Assembly: GCA_963663285.2 (NCBI GenBank)
Contig: CAXXNI010000003.1
Span: 50,691-114,690 of the forward strand
Length of the DNA: 64,000 nucleotides
Source of the DNA: CAXXOK01 sp963663285
GTDB taxonomy: Bacteria > Bacillota > Clostridia > Christensenellales > Aristaeellaceae
Direction of reading: 5' to 3'
Within the stretch, counting starts at the first letter, position 1; each line of letters opens with the position of its first letter. Positions 52,494 through 60,937 of this stretch are shown here, one piece after another. The notes under the pieces were generated by a model that saw nothing but the letters and a program-made list of their open reading frames with translations, was not told the origin of the DNA and ran no database searches. The position numbers were made by a program, and so were the translations under genes.

Positions 52494-54047
52494 TTAGCGG
52501 GTAAAATCCTCGCCATATACGAAGGCCCCTGGTACAGGCCAGCCTTTAAAGTTATATGCGATTGAACTGATCCCTTTTTCAGCCACATAGCAGGTATCAG
52601 CACGATAAATAGAGTAGATGAGGCAGTTATCCTTCAGGTAGCCCATGTAGGCTTCAATGTTCTCAGCAGTATGGCCATCATTACTCATGATAGTGAGAAT
52701 CAAGTCCTGCAAATAATCATCCTGAATGAAATTAATAGCTGGATTGCGGTTATCAAACTTACTGGCAGCGCTGGTCACGAAGTCCACGGACTGTATTTCG
52801 TCCAATACAATGTCCCACTCGGCAGGTTCGGTCTTATAGGTTTGGAACAGCGCGGTTTCATAACCAAGCAATTCCACTTTCAACCCCAGCTGGAGCAGTA
52901 AACCTTGAACGATCGTAGCGCTGGCTTTAGCGGTGCTTCCTGCAGTATACATCAAGCGGATGGGTTTACTTGTATCAAAGCCTGATTCAGCAAGTAATTC
53001 TTTTGCCTTGGTGATATCATAATCATAATAATCCTGCTCATCCCAAGCTGTGTTATAGTCTACGCATTCCGGATTCGCAAAGGCGTGGGGTATCTGCCCG
53101 CGGCCACTCAAAGCACCGGTCGCGATTACACTGGTGTCAATGGCGTAGGCAATCGCTTGACGGAGTTCCAGATTATTGTAGAACATCCCTTGCTCGGGAT
53201 CCAGGTTGTAAGAAATCCAACCAAAGTTAGAACCGCCGAAGGATTCGATAGTGTAGGCGTCATTATCTTCAAAACGACTAACTTCACTGCTAGGCATTAC
53301 GCACATAACATCGATAACATCTGTTTCAAGGTTAATGGCGGTCTGGGCTGTTTCAGTGATGATCTTGAAGACGATTTTATCAGCATTGGCAGTGGATACG
53401 GGGGCACGCTCAGCCTCGTTTGTCTGCCAATAGTTATCATTCTTGGTAACGGTGATGTGATCTCCAGCCACAAATTCGGTTACAATATAAGGCGAAGTGG
53501 ATACAACATGCGCATACATGCCGTCGTCAGAGGATTCATAGGCTGCCTGTGTCACAATTGGAACCAAGCCACACAGCATGTTTTCAACATCGCCGACGGT
53601 ATCCGCATTCAGTTTGATATCAACAGTATATTCATCCACCTTAGACACACTATCAAGTAGCTTACACTTTACGGACTTGCCGTTATCTCTCCATGTAGTA
53701 AAGCTAAAAACCACATCATCAGCGGTCATATGGTTTCCGGCAGAGTCATAAATGTTATCGAAAATCTTCACACGTGATGTGTAGATGTCGATTTTTTCAT
53801 AGCTCTCCATCAGTATGCCGTTCATACCGCAATCCTGTGTGCTGTCATAGTAAGCCATATACTCGTAAATGGTTTGCATAAGATTCAAGCGACCTGCAGA
53901 AGCAGAATCCCAAGGCGCGAGTGTCGCGACATCATAAGCGATGCCGACTACCACTTCGGGTACCTGAACAGATTCTGCGGAGGCGCTGATGCCCATGCCA
54001 ACCAGGAACATGCATACGGCCATCAGGATAGAAAGAAACTTCTTCAT
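52494..54047 (-). CDS. ABC substrate-binding protein, SBP_bac_5 family (operon C)
   Basis: 517 residues from ATG 54047 with AAGGAGG upstream. Signal peptide (KKFLSILMAVCMFLVGMGISASA-E), no lipobox Cys. Domain: VVGIAYDVATLAPWDSASAG, SAGNHMTADDVVFSFTTW, RQAIAYAIDTSVIATGALSGRGQIPHAF, GFDTSKPIRLMYTAGS. Paralogue of 32774 with the same motif order. First gene of operon C, divergent from the AraC-type regulator. Confidence 0.88.
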   Translation of the reverse strand: MKKFLSILMAVCMFLVGMGISASAESVQVPEVVVGIAYDVATLAPWDSASAGRLNLMQTIYEYMAYYDSTQDCGMNGILMESYEKIDIYTSRVKIFDNIYDSAGNHMTADDVVFSFTTWRDNGKSVKCKLLDSVSKVDEYTVDIKLNADTVGDVENMLCGLVPIVTQAAYESSDDGMYAHVVSTSPYIVTEFVAGDHITVTKNDNYWQTNEAERAPVSTANADKIVFKIITETAQTAINLETDVIDVMCVMPSSEVSRFEDNDAYTIESFGGSNFGWISYNLDPEQGMFYNNLELRQAIAYAIDTSVIATGALSGRGQIPHAFANPECVDYNTAWDEQDYYDYDITKAKELLAESGFDTSKPIRLMYTAGSTAKASATIVQGLLLQLGLKVELLGYETALFQTYKTEPAEWDIVLDEIQSVDFVTSAASKFDNRNPAINFIQDDYLQDLILTIMSNDGHTAENIEAYMGYLKDNCLIYSIYRADTCYVAEKGISSIAYNFKGWPVPGAFVYGEDFTR

Positions 54048-54110
54048 TGTTTGTCCTCCTTAACCCTTATTAAAATATTGCCTGTTTGTATATCTCAGGC
54101 TGTTGTCTGC

Positions 54111-54139
54111 ATTATAAGGCAACGGTAAAATCACAACAA
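54111..54139 (-). promoter_or_regulatory. Sigma-A promoter of operon C
   Basis: Minus strand TTGTTG (54139-54134), 17-nt spacer, TATAAT (54116-54111), about 60 nt before ATG 54047. Confidence 0.7.
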
Positions 54140-54237
54140 TAGCTCCGCTTCTCAATATGTGTAATATTTTAAGATTTTATCGTTTCTATTTTAGAAATTA
54201 TTCTATTTTTATTCTCAGTATTGCTTTTTAGGACACA

Positions 54238-54266
54238 TTGACAGTGTCATCCTTACTCTTTATACT
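54238..54266 (+). promoter_or_regulatory. Sigma-A promoter of the AraC-type regulator
   Basis: TTGACA (54238-54243), 17-nt spacer, TATACT (54261-54266), then GGTGGAGG ribosome site before ATG 54309. Close to consensus. Confidence 0.8.
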
Positions 54267-54308
54267 TGCTATAATCTTAATTATTAACACATCTGGTGGA
54301 GGTTCGCC

Positions 54309-55922
54309 ATGCCATTGACGTTAAAACGTGATGTTATTCTGGCTATCAGTAACGAGTCACTATCTGCAGGCATTTGTAGTTTTTTAAATTCCAATTTCCC
54401 CGACCTAACAATTACAGCCGTCTGCAGCAATTCCATAAACGCCATGGAAGCCATCTTTCCCCCTGATATTACGCCGCCCAGATTGATTTTCGTAGATGAT
54501 ACCATCCTGCAAGAAAATCAAAATTTCATACACAAATTAGAACACATTGGTGCAGCGTCCGATTGCATTTATGTAACAGAAAAACCAGATTTTTATATGC
54601 TTCAGTTTGCTCTTCGCTGTGGTGTTGTGGATTGTTTTTTATATCCTCTTTCCTTTCAAGCATTTTCAGATGCCCTCTCTCGTATCTATCGGATACATTT
54701 CCCCGGCGAAAACCGGATTCCCTCAGAATCCAATGAAGCGAGCCGTTACCTATTCTGGCGCAACGACATACGCAGGCTAAATACCACACATCTAAGTATG
54801 TCACAGGTAAACAAGGAATATGGAACACGATTTGCAGAAGGATTATTCCGAGCGTTGTTTATAGAATTAAACGCTCCCGGCCGCGAGGAAGAGATCATCG
54901 ACAATGCTGAACTGCAAGAAAAGATTTTGTATGTGAGCAGCCAAATCCTTTTAACAGACTGCTTTGATATTCTGTATAACCGCCACACTAACGGCATATC
55001 CATTTTGCTTAATTATTCTGTCGGCAAACGCGGCCATATTGCAAGGCTGATTGACCAGGTTTTCTTTGGCCTTCGTCAAGAATTAAACTTAAAAGGGATT
55101 GAAGTCACAATGGCTATCGGAAGGGTGTACAGTGAGTTCTACAAACTTGCGGAAGCCAAACAGGAAATACTTGACGCACGTTGGGCTAAGCGTCAGATGG
55201 GTTCAGGCCGCATCATCAACGCCGAAGATATCAACGAAAAGGAGCTGCTTCCAGAGCAGAAGCATCAATTGGATAATCTACGAATGTTAATCATTCACTA
55301 CTTTGAATTGCTGGATTTAATTCGTGCTAAGCAATATATCGATCAATTTTATAACACCTTTTCAAATGTATTGCCCGTCCGGGAAATGCGAACATTTTCG
55401 AGATTCCTTCTTAATTTTCTTTTCCAGACTTACAATGCTGAGATAGCCCCATATGGCAATCCTGAAAATCTCCGCCACAGCTATATTGCGCGCGAAAGCA
55501 GTGCAGCCACTATTGAAGATCTGCAAAAGGTTGCCACTGATAATATTCTTGATCTGATGGAAAAGATCGAAATGGTTGTTCGCAGGCAATACTCGCAGGC
55601 AATACGTGATTGTATGGCTTTCATATCCAGCCGGCACTGCGGTAATATTCGGTTAGAAGAGTTAGCAGCGTTAGTACGGCTTTCTCCCCAGTATCTTTCC
55701 TCTTTATTCCATAAAGAAACAGGACAAACTATATCTGCATATATCAAAGATCAAAAGTTGAAAATCGCACAGAATATGCTAATCCATAGTGTGAAAAACA
55801 TTGCAGAAATCGCAGAATATATCGGATTTAATGATGCACACTATTTTAGCAAGTTCTTTAAAGCCCAAATGCAGATAACACCTAGCGCGTATCGCAAACT
55901 AAAGCAAGGAAAATTCCAGTAA
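54309..55922 (+). CDS. AraC-type response regulator with degenerate receiver domain, regulator of operon C
   Basis: 537 residues. N-terminal receiver-like domain (1-128), middle region (130-430) with helices and a GGDEF-like remnant (HTNGISILLNYSVGK...VTMAIGR), then a C-terminal AraC HTH pair: IRLEELAALVRLSPQYLSSLFHKETGQTISAYIKDQKL and IAEIAEYIGFNDAHYFSKFFKAQMQITPSAYRK. The receiver keeps a candidate phospho-Asp (LIFVDD) but lacks the acidic pair at the first strand (AISNES) and the conserved Lys (FLYPLS for LLKPL), so it may work without phosphorylation. No histidine kinase gene is nearby. Divergent from operon C, so likely its activator. Confidence 0.82.
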   Translation: MPLTLKRDVILAISNESLSAGICSFLNSNFPDLTITAVCSNSINAMEAIFPPDITPPRLIFVDDTILQENQNFIHKLEHIGAASDCIYVTEKPDFYMLQFALRCGVVDCFLYPLSFQAFSDALSRIYRIHFPGENRIPSESNEASRYLFWRNDIRRLNTTHLSMSQVNKEYGTRFAEGLFRALFIELNAPGREEEIIDNAELQEKILYVSSQILLTDCFDILYNRHTNGISILLNYSVGKRGHIARLIDQVFFGLRQELNLKGIEVTMAIGRVYSEFYKLAEAKQEILDARWAKRQMGSGRIINAEDINEKELLPEQKHQLDNLRMLIIHYFELLDLIRAKQYIDQFYNTFSNVLPVREMRTFSRFLLNFLFQTYNAEIAPYGNPENLRHSYIARESSAATIEDLQKVATDNILDLMEKIEMVVRRQYSQAIRDCMAFISSRHCGNIRLEELAALVRLSPQYLSSLFHKETGQTISAYIKDQKLKIAQNMLIHSVKNIAEIAEYIGFNDAHYFSKFFKAQMQITPSAYRKLKQGKFQ

Positions 55923-56829
55923 AAAAGCACCTTATATAGTTATAGTTAATATAAGAAAATGTGGAACTATATTTAGATGATTGATTTTAATCGAAATTAC
56001 TGATCGCACTCTTGATATTCGTTAAATGTTTTACATCAGGGCCTGTACAATGTGATAAGCATCAAAGGTAATTAAATATACGAAAAATTTTACTTAACGC
56101 GCGTATCCATATCGTAGCAACCTTTTATATTGCATTTCCATCAAAAGCCCTTATTTTATAACCACTAGATTTTCTAATAAGTTTTTAAATATGTTATGTT
56201 TTATTGCTACGGTGCAATGCTAAATAGCATGATTAATGTCTTCTAAACAGAACTTATTATTCAGCGATGCAGAGCTGAAAACGAAAAAAGCAAGAAAGAG
56301 CAATGAGAACTTCGTACATTTTTATCAAGCGAGCATCACAGTATACGCAGTAATGTTACGTCCAAAAATATTTATATCATTGCCATAACCAAGCTTATCC
56401 TTTATATATGGTTTGTAAGCATATACCTGAATTATACATCTAAAAAATATGATCCCTCATATCATTAAATCTCGACGAATCCCAAATACTCGCTTACGAG
56501 AATGATGAAATCAACCTGTTAAAGGCTCTCTCCCAAATGTAAATGGCTTACATTTACCTCAATTTATCCTCTGAACAACTAATATTATTTACTTATCAAT
56601 ACTACCATTTTCTAACTGCAAAATTGCTTTTTCCTCAGTACAGTTTTATCAAATAATTATGTCTTTTCTCTTCGCTACTCGGTATGAAATGCCATGCTTG
56701 CCAATCTTTTTAAGCAAATGGAACAACCAGCAAATGATCAGTTCTTGACAGAGAATTTTGACCCCCATTTTGACTCCCGCAATAGTAAATATAAGGGCTC
56801 ATATTGGATAATATTGCATAAAATGAACA
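55923..56829. other. AT-rich gene-free stretch of about 900 nt
   Basis: No frame with a ribosome site or recognisable motif is seen on either strand, and no clear tandem repeat or strong hairpin. It sits between the regulator of operon C and the tRNA fragment. May hold decayed sequence beyond recognition by eye. Confidence 0.5.
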
Positions 56830-56869
56830 AAGCAAAAACCCCTTGAAACCAACTGTTTCAAGGGGTTTT
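56830..56869 (-). terminator. Intrinsic terminator of the former tRNA gene
   Basis: Minus strand perfect 15-bp stem AAAACCCCTTGAAAC / GTTTCAAGGGGTTTT with a 5-nt loop, followed by TGCTTTG. It lies 3 nt past the tRNA-like CCA end, as expected for a tRNA transcription unit. Confidence 0.85.
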
Positions 56870-56871
56870 AC

Positions 56872-56917
56872 TGGTGAGCCCGGCGGGATTCGAACCCACG
56901 ACCTTTTGATTCGTAGT
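56872..56917 (-). pseudogene. 3' fragment of tRNA-Arg(ACG): attachment-site remnant of an integrated island
   Basis: On the minus strand the sequence from residue 31 of a tRNA to CCA is intact: anticodon loop CTACGAA, stem TCAAA, T-arm GTGGG-TTCGAAT-CCCGC, acceptor strand CGGGCTC and ACCA. The 5' half is absent; beyond 56917 the sequence no longer fits a tRNA. This is the pattern left when a tyrosine-integrase element inserts into a tRNA gene: the displaced 3' part with its native terminator stays at one end. The element then extends to the right and includes the Fic and BREX genes. The integrase and the other end are outside the window. Confidence 0.8.
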
Positions 56918-57606
56918 TCCTACTTTAGAGAAAATAACATATGCAGATGGCATGTAATTTCTGTGGCTGAGGGGTGCTGTTTCAAGAGCGCTCTCCGACT
57001 TTCCGCGTTAAAATTGCTATGTCTGTGTGCGGAAAGTATTGGTGTTGGTATTTGATTCGGGAACCGCTCAAGCTGTGCTTGACAGTATAGGCTTGAAGCC
57101 GATGAATGCTTGAGAAATAAAGGTCTAGAGAAAGACCGATAGTTTACTTGAAGAGACTGGACGGCGTTTATGAAGCAATAGCAATAGCTCTACTAATGCA
57201 AGCTTTTGGCTTCTGGGAAATGACAGAAAACAGTATAATGATTTCAGCTAGAATTTTGAAAAGATCAGTAATTGTTTCTACTGCAATGACTGCGCGGACA
57301 TGCCCGAAATTGAACAATGAAAGAACATGTAGACCAGCCGCAAACCCTTGTAAAATAAAGCGTTGATCGTTGTTATTTTCGCTTGTTTGGAACATTTACC
57401 ACAAAAAGCGGCTTTTCCCTCAAAAAAGGTCAAAATGATAAAAGATCAAAACCACTGTAGGAAGTCTTGATCTTCAGCAGGAGGATTGTTTGGCTGAAAA
57501 CAGCACATAAAAACGTTTCATTATTTCAATATAGGTTTCCAAAGAAAAATAAAGCACGTTGTGTTATATGCATCAGTTGCTTGTAGTGATACGCAAGGTA
57601 GTAAGC
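56918..57606. other. Island edge without recognised genes
   Basis: About 700 nt between the tRNA fragment and the Fic repeat region. Short frames on both strands lack ribosome sites or motifs. A frame ending near 57625 encodes a four-residue repeat (VIRKVVSKIISK), which may be the tail of a lost gene. Confidence 0.45.
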
Positions 57607-57622
57607 AAGATAATAAGCAAGT
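57607..57622 (+). repeat. Copy 1 of a 16-bp repeat flanking the first fic gene
   Basis: AAGATAATAAGCAAGT, part of a 12-nt near-tandem pattern (GGTAGTAAGCAA GATAATAAGCAA). Identical 16 bp occur at 58694, just past the fic stop. Confidence 0.7.
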
Positions 57623-57679
57623 TATTGATAATAATCATGAAATCCGGTATAATACCGTGTAGGAATAGAGGTGATTACC

Positions 57680-58672
57680 ATGGATGTTTACACGCCGCCC
57701 TTTACCATCACAAACCGCATGGTTACTGTCATTTCACAGATTGCCGAGAAGCTGGGGCATATCAGCAACTACCGTGAATTTGAATCCAAACCATACCTGA
57801 GACGAAATAATCGTATCCGGTCTATTCATTCCTCGCTTGCCATCGAAGCCAATTCCTTGTCGCTGGACGAAGTAAAAGGCGTTATTGATGGGAAAACTGT
57901 TATAGGCCAACAGAAAGAGATTCAGGAAGTCAAAAACGCATATCGGGCCTATGAAGAGATCGGTACGTTGGATCCCTATTCGCTTGAAGATCTAAAACGA
58001 ATCCACGGGATCATGACTTATCTGACTGTTGCGGAATCGGGCACATTCCGACAGGGCGGGGAAGGCGTTTTCGATGGAGATCGCTGCATATTCATGGCAC
58101 CTCCTGCCAAGCTCGTTCCGGATCTGATGGATCAGCTTTTCACATGGATGCGCCATGCCGCTGGAGAAATTCATCCGTTGATTCTTTCCTCGGTGTTTCA
58201 TTACGAATTCGTGTTCATCCATCCGTTCTCGGACGGCAATGGCCGCATGGCGAGGTTGTGGCAGACCGGCCTGCTTTCGCAATGGAATCCCGTTTTCCAA
58301 TACCTGCCGATCGAAAGCTGTATTCATGAGTACCAATCAGCATACTATGATGCGATTTCCGGGTGTCACAGCGTCGGGAAATCGGACAGCTTTATCGAGT
58401 TCATGCTGGACAAAATCAATGAAACTCTCGATTTAGCGCTGACACAGGCATCCTCGGATAATGCGTATCTGTCGGAATATGTGCAAAGGCTGCTGGGTGC
58501 TATGGAGTATGATGTGCCGTATACCGCCACACAAATCATGGCAGCCTTGCATCTGAAGTCCAGGGAAACGCTCCGGAAGCATTATATCAACCCGGCATTG
58601 GAAATGGGGCTTATTGTTATGGGCGTTCCGGACAAGCCGACCAGCAGAAACCAGACATATATCCGCAAGTAA
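57680..58672 (+). CDS. Fic-domain protein (probable AMPylase) 1
   Basis: 330 residues from ATG 57680 (AGAGGTG upstream). Fic motif HPFSDGNGRMAR begins at His181; an N-terminal inhibitory-helix-like motif SSLAIEAN lies at 51-58 (S..E form, with A instead of G after the Glu), so autoinhibition is likely (class II). C-terminal region (from about 265) is a winged-helix-like domain (TATQIMAALHLKSRETLRKHYINPALEMGLI). AMPylation or related modification of host or phage proteins is the family role. First gene after the island edge. Confidence 0.88.
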   Translation: MDVYTPPFTITNRMVTVISQIAEKLGHISNYREFESKPYLRRNNRIRSIHSSLAIEANSLSLDEVKGVIDGKTVIGQQKEIQEVKNAYRAYEEIGTLDPYSLEDLKRIHGIMTYLTVAESGTFRQGGEGVFDGDRCIFMAPPAKLVPDLMDQLFTWMRHAAGEIHPLILSSVFHYEFVFIHPFSDGNGRMARLWQTGLLSQWNPVFQYLPIESCIHEYQSAYYDAISGCHSVGKSDSFIEFMLDKINETLDLALTQASSDNAYLSEYVQRLLGAMEYDVPYTATQIMAALHLKSRETLRKHYINPALEMGLIVMGVPDKPTSRNQTYIRK

Positions 58673-58693
58673 TCTGCTATGCAGATAATACGT

Positions 58694-58709
58694 AAGATAA
58701 TAAGCAAGT
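58694..58709 (+). repeat. Copy 2 of the 16-bp repeat flanking the first fic gene
   Basis: Identical to 57607-57622, again preceded by a 12-nt near-repeat (GATAATACGTAA). In-frame with the fic gene it would read MQIIRKIISKS after the TAA stop. Confidence 0.7.
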
Positions 58710-58893
58710 CATGAAAAGGCACCTATGGATTTTTCCATGGATGCCCGTTGGATTATTCTGCTGAGTTTGGATTAAGCGAGAAGTTCAGTATTAGCAATGA
58801 AAAAACTTGGTTTTAGTTACAGCACAATTATCAGCCGTAGTATCGCTTTGTTGAAAATAAGATAAATAAATTCTGCTGTTATTTCAACATAAC

Positions 58894-58923
58894 TTGACAA
58901 AATGAAATAGCACATGCTATGGT
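58894..58923 (+). promoter_or_regulatory. Sigma-A promoter of the second fic gene
   Basis: TTGACA (58894-58899), 18-nt spacer, TATGGT (58918-58923); GGGGGAGG then precedes ATG 58956. Confidence 0.6.
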
Positions 58924-58955
58924 ATACGTATATTTCATGTTTGGGGGAGGATTAT

Positions 58956-60101
58956 ATGAACAGAAGAGCGGGGTACTATAGAACCAACTTATCAGGCGAG
59001 GCTGCGTATCAATCCTTTGTGCCTGCGCCATTACCACCAACTCCGCCCGTTGAGCTTGATACGGAAACTGTTAATCTGTTGGTGAAAGCGAATAAGCAGC
59101 TTGCGCTTTTAGAGGGCCTTGCCACGCGAATACCAAACGTCAATCTTTTCGTTTCGATGTATGTGCGAAAGGAGGCGCTGATGTCCTCGCAGATAGAAGG
59201 AACGCAGGCAACGCTGGAGGATGTTCTCGACCCAATGCTTAATGAGAATGCCAATCGGGATGTCGCGGACGTTGTTAATTACATCAAAGCAACTGATTAT
59301 GCTATTGCTAGGTTGAACCAATTACCGCTGTGCAATCGTCTGTTGAGAGAAACCCATGCTGTTTTAATGCAGGGCGTCAGAGGCCAGGATAAGAATCCTG
59401 GGGAGTTTCGTACATCGCAAAACTGGATCGGTGGAACCGGCAGCACGTTGAAAACGGCCCGGTACATCCCGCCAACAGCGCAGGATATGGAAACAGCCAT
59501 GTCCGATCTGGAAAAGTATCTCCATTCGAACGATGATTTGGATGTCCTCATTCGCACTGCACTCATTCATTACCAATTTGAAACGATCCACCCGTTTCTG
59601 GATGGCAACGGCAGAATCGGGCGGCTGCTGATCACTCTATATCTTATGCAGCAAGGGGTTCTCACAACGCCGGCTTTGTACATTTCCTATTTTCTGAAAC
59701 GAAACCGCGTAGAGTATTATGACCGTATGACGGAAGTCCGCAACAAGGATAACTATGAACAGTGGATCAAGTTCTTCCTCAGCGCTATTTATGAATCTGC
59801 GGAGGATGCTACAAACACGATCGACAAACTTACCATTCTCCATGATAAGAATGCTACAATCATTAAGAAGTTTGGTCGTGGCGCAAAAACTGCTCTGCGT
59901 ATTTTTACTTATCTTGAAACCAATCCCATTATCGACATACAAAAAACAGCAACAGCGCTGGGTATGGCGTTTAACACCGTTTCCAGCGCCGTCATTCGGC
60001 TTACGCAGGCAGGCATACTTGCTCAAGCCAACGATGCAAGCCGCAACAGGACGTTTGTGTATTCAGATTATCTGGAAATATTACGCGGGGGTACACAATG
60101 A
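58956..60101 (+). CDS. Fic-domain protein (probable AMPylase) 2
   Basis: 381 residues from ATG 58956 with GGGGGAGG upstream. N-terminal Fic_N-type region with FVPAPLPPTPPVELD, inhibitory helix SSQIEGTQ (77-84, canonical S-x-x-x-E-G), Fic motif HPFLDGNGRIGR beginning at His212, and a C-terminal winged helix (PIIDIQKTATALGMAFNTVSSAVIRLTQAGIL). Typical class II Fic of about 370-390 residues. Different subfamily from Fic 1 (divergent sequence and C-terminal part). Adjacent to BREX genes in the same direction but 230 nt apart. Confidence 0.9.
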   Translation: MNRRAGYYRTNLSGEAAYQSFVPAPLPPTPPVELDTETVNLLVKANKQLALLEGLATRIPNVNLFVSMYVRKEALMSSQIEGTQATLEDVLDPMLNENANRDVADVVNYIKATDYAIARLNQLPLCNRLLRETHAVLMQGVRGQDKNPGEFRTSQNWIGGTGSTLKTARYIPPTAQDMETAMSDLEKYLHSNDDLDVLIRTALIHYQFETIHPFLDGNGRIGRLLITLYLMQQGVLTTPALYISYFLKRNRVEYYDRMTEVRNKDNYEQWIKFFLSAIYESAEDATNTIDKLTILHDKNATIIKKFGRGAKTALRIFTYLETNPIIDIQKTATALGMAFNTVSSAVIRLTQAGILAQANDASRNRTFVYSDYLEILRGGTQ

Positions 60102-60204
60102 GGGGGTGTCTTGCGATATGTATATTTTATTCGATAATAAGTTCACAGTATACTTTGTTTAATGTCGGCAATAATTCGGCACCGTTCCGTCCGTAACTTA
60201 ACAA

Positions 60205-60233
60205 TGGTTACGACCGCCCTTATATGCTATAAT
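60205..60233 (+). promoter_or_regulatory. Probable promoter of the BREX operon
   Basis: TATAAT (60228-60233) with a poor -35 (TGGTTA, 60205-60210) at 17 nt. Leads into brxA after about 95 nt. No operator recognised. Confidence 0.45.
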
Positions 60234-60334
60234 TATTCGTATGCATGGAATATGCGATTATTGGCAAATATATCCTCAAGGCTTCGCATAATGTGGAAAG
60301 CCAGAGTGATAGAATTACAGCGGAAGTGGATTAG

Positions 60335-60937
60335 ATGACAAGGAAAGAGTACAGTGCCGGCGCAGTCAAACTTTCTTTTTGGTTTATGGAGTTTAAAAAA
60401 GTTGTATGTCTGCTGAACGAAGGCAGATCCATAAGTGAAATCCAAGAAATAAATCGTGCTCAAAATATTTTTGGCGCACCCACAAAACAACGTGCCGAGC
60501 AGATATTCAATACGGTTTCTGCCAGGGTTCAATGTCTTAGCACAAATTTTTATTCCTTGTTCTCAATTGGAGACATTTCCACGCAGAAGCTTATAGCATT
60601 AGTGGCCGTAATGGAAACCGATACCCTCTTTTTTGATTTCGTATATGAAGTTATCCGGGAGAAAATGATTATTGGAAGCAATGAGTATTCGAATAATGAT
60701 TTGCGGGGATTCTTTCATAGCAAGCAGCTTCAAAGCGAAAAAGTCGCCAAATGGACAGAAGCGACCATCAAAAGGCTTAGCAGATGTTATAAAACGATGC
60801 TATTTGAAGCAGGCATGACCGATAAAAGCAAGTTCACGCGAAGAATTGTAAAGCCGATACTCGACCCGCAACTTGAACACCTTCTCACAGACTACGATAT
60901 GGAGCCAATAGCGAAAGCCTTGATGGGAGTGAGATAA
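60335..60937 (+). CDS. brxA: BREX protein BrxA (DUF1819)
   Basis: 200 residues from ATG 60335. Family signs: RKEYSAGAVKLSFWFMEFKKVVCLL at the start, EINRAQNIFGAPTKQRAEQIFNTVSARVQCL, and C-terminal FTRRIVKPILDP. BrxA is a small DNA-binding protein required in several type I BREX systems that block phage replication. It overlaps brxB by one base (TAATG), so translation is coupled. The gene is intact. Confidence 0.92.
   Translation: MTRKEYSAGAVKLSFWFMEFKKVVCLLNEGRSISEIQEINRAQNIFGAPTKQRAEQIFNTVSARVQCLSTNFYSLFSIGDISTQKLIALVAVMETDTLFFDFVYEVIREKMIIGSNEYSNNDLRGFFHSKQLQSEKVAKWTEATIKRLSRCYKTMLFEAGMTDKSKFTRRIVKPILDPQLEHLLTDYDMEPIAKALMGVR

Noticed and set aside
57168..57395. 75-codon minus-strand frame with a hydrophobic stretch near the island edge
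   Set aside because: No ribosome site, no recognisable family and it stands alone; not enough support.
57591..57630. Near-tandem 12-nt units as an iteron or CRISPR-like array
   Set aside because: Only two to three short units with no spacers; better explained as codons for a four-residue repeat.
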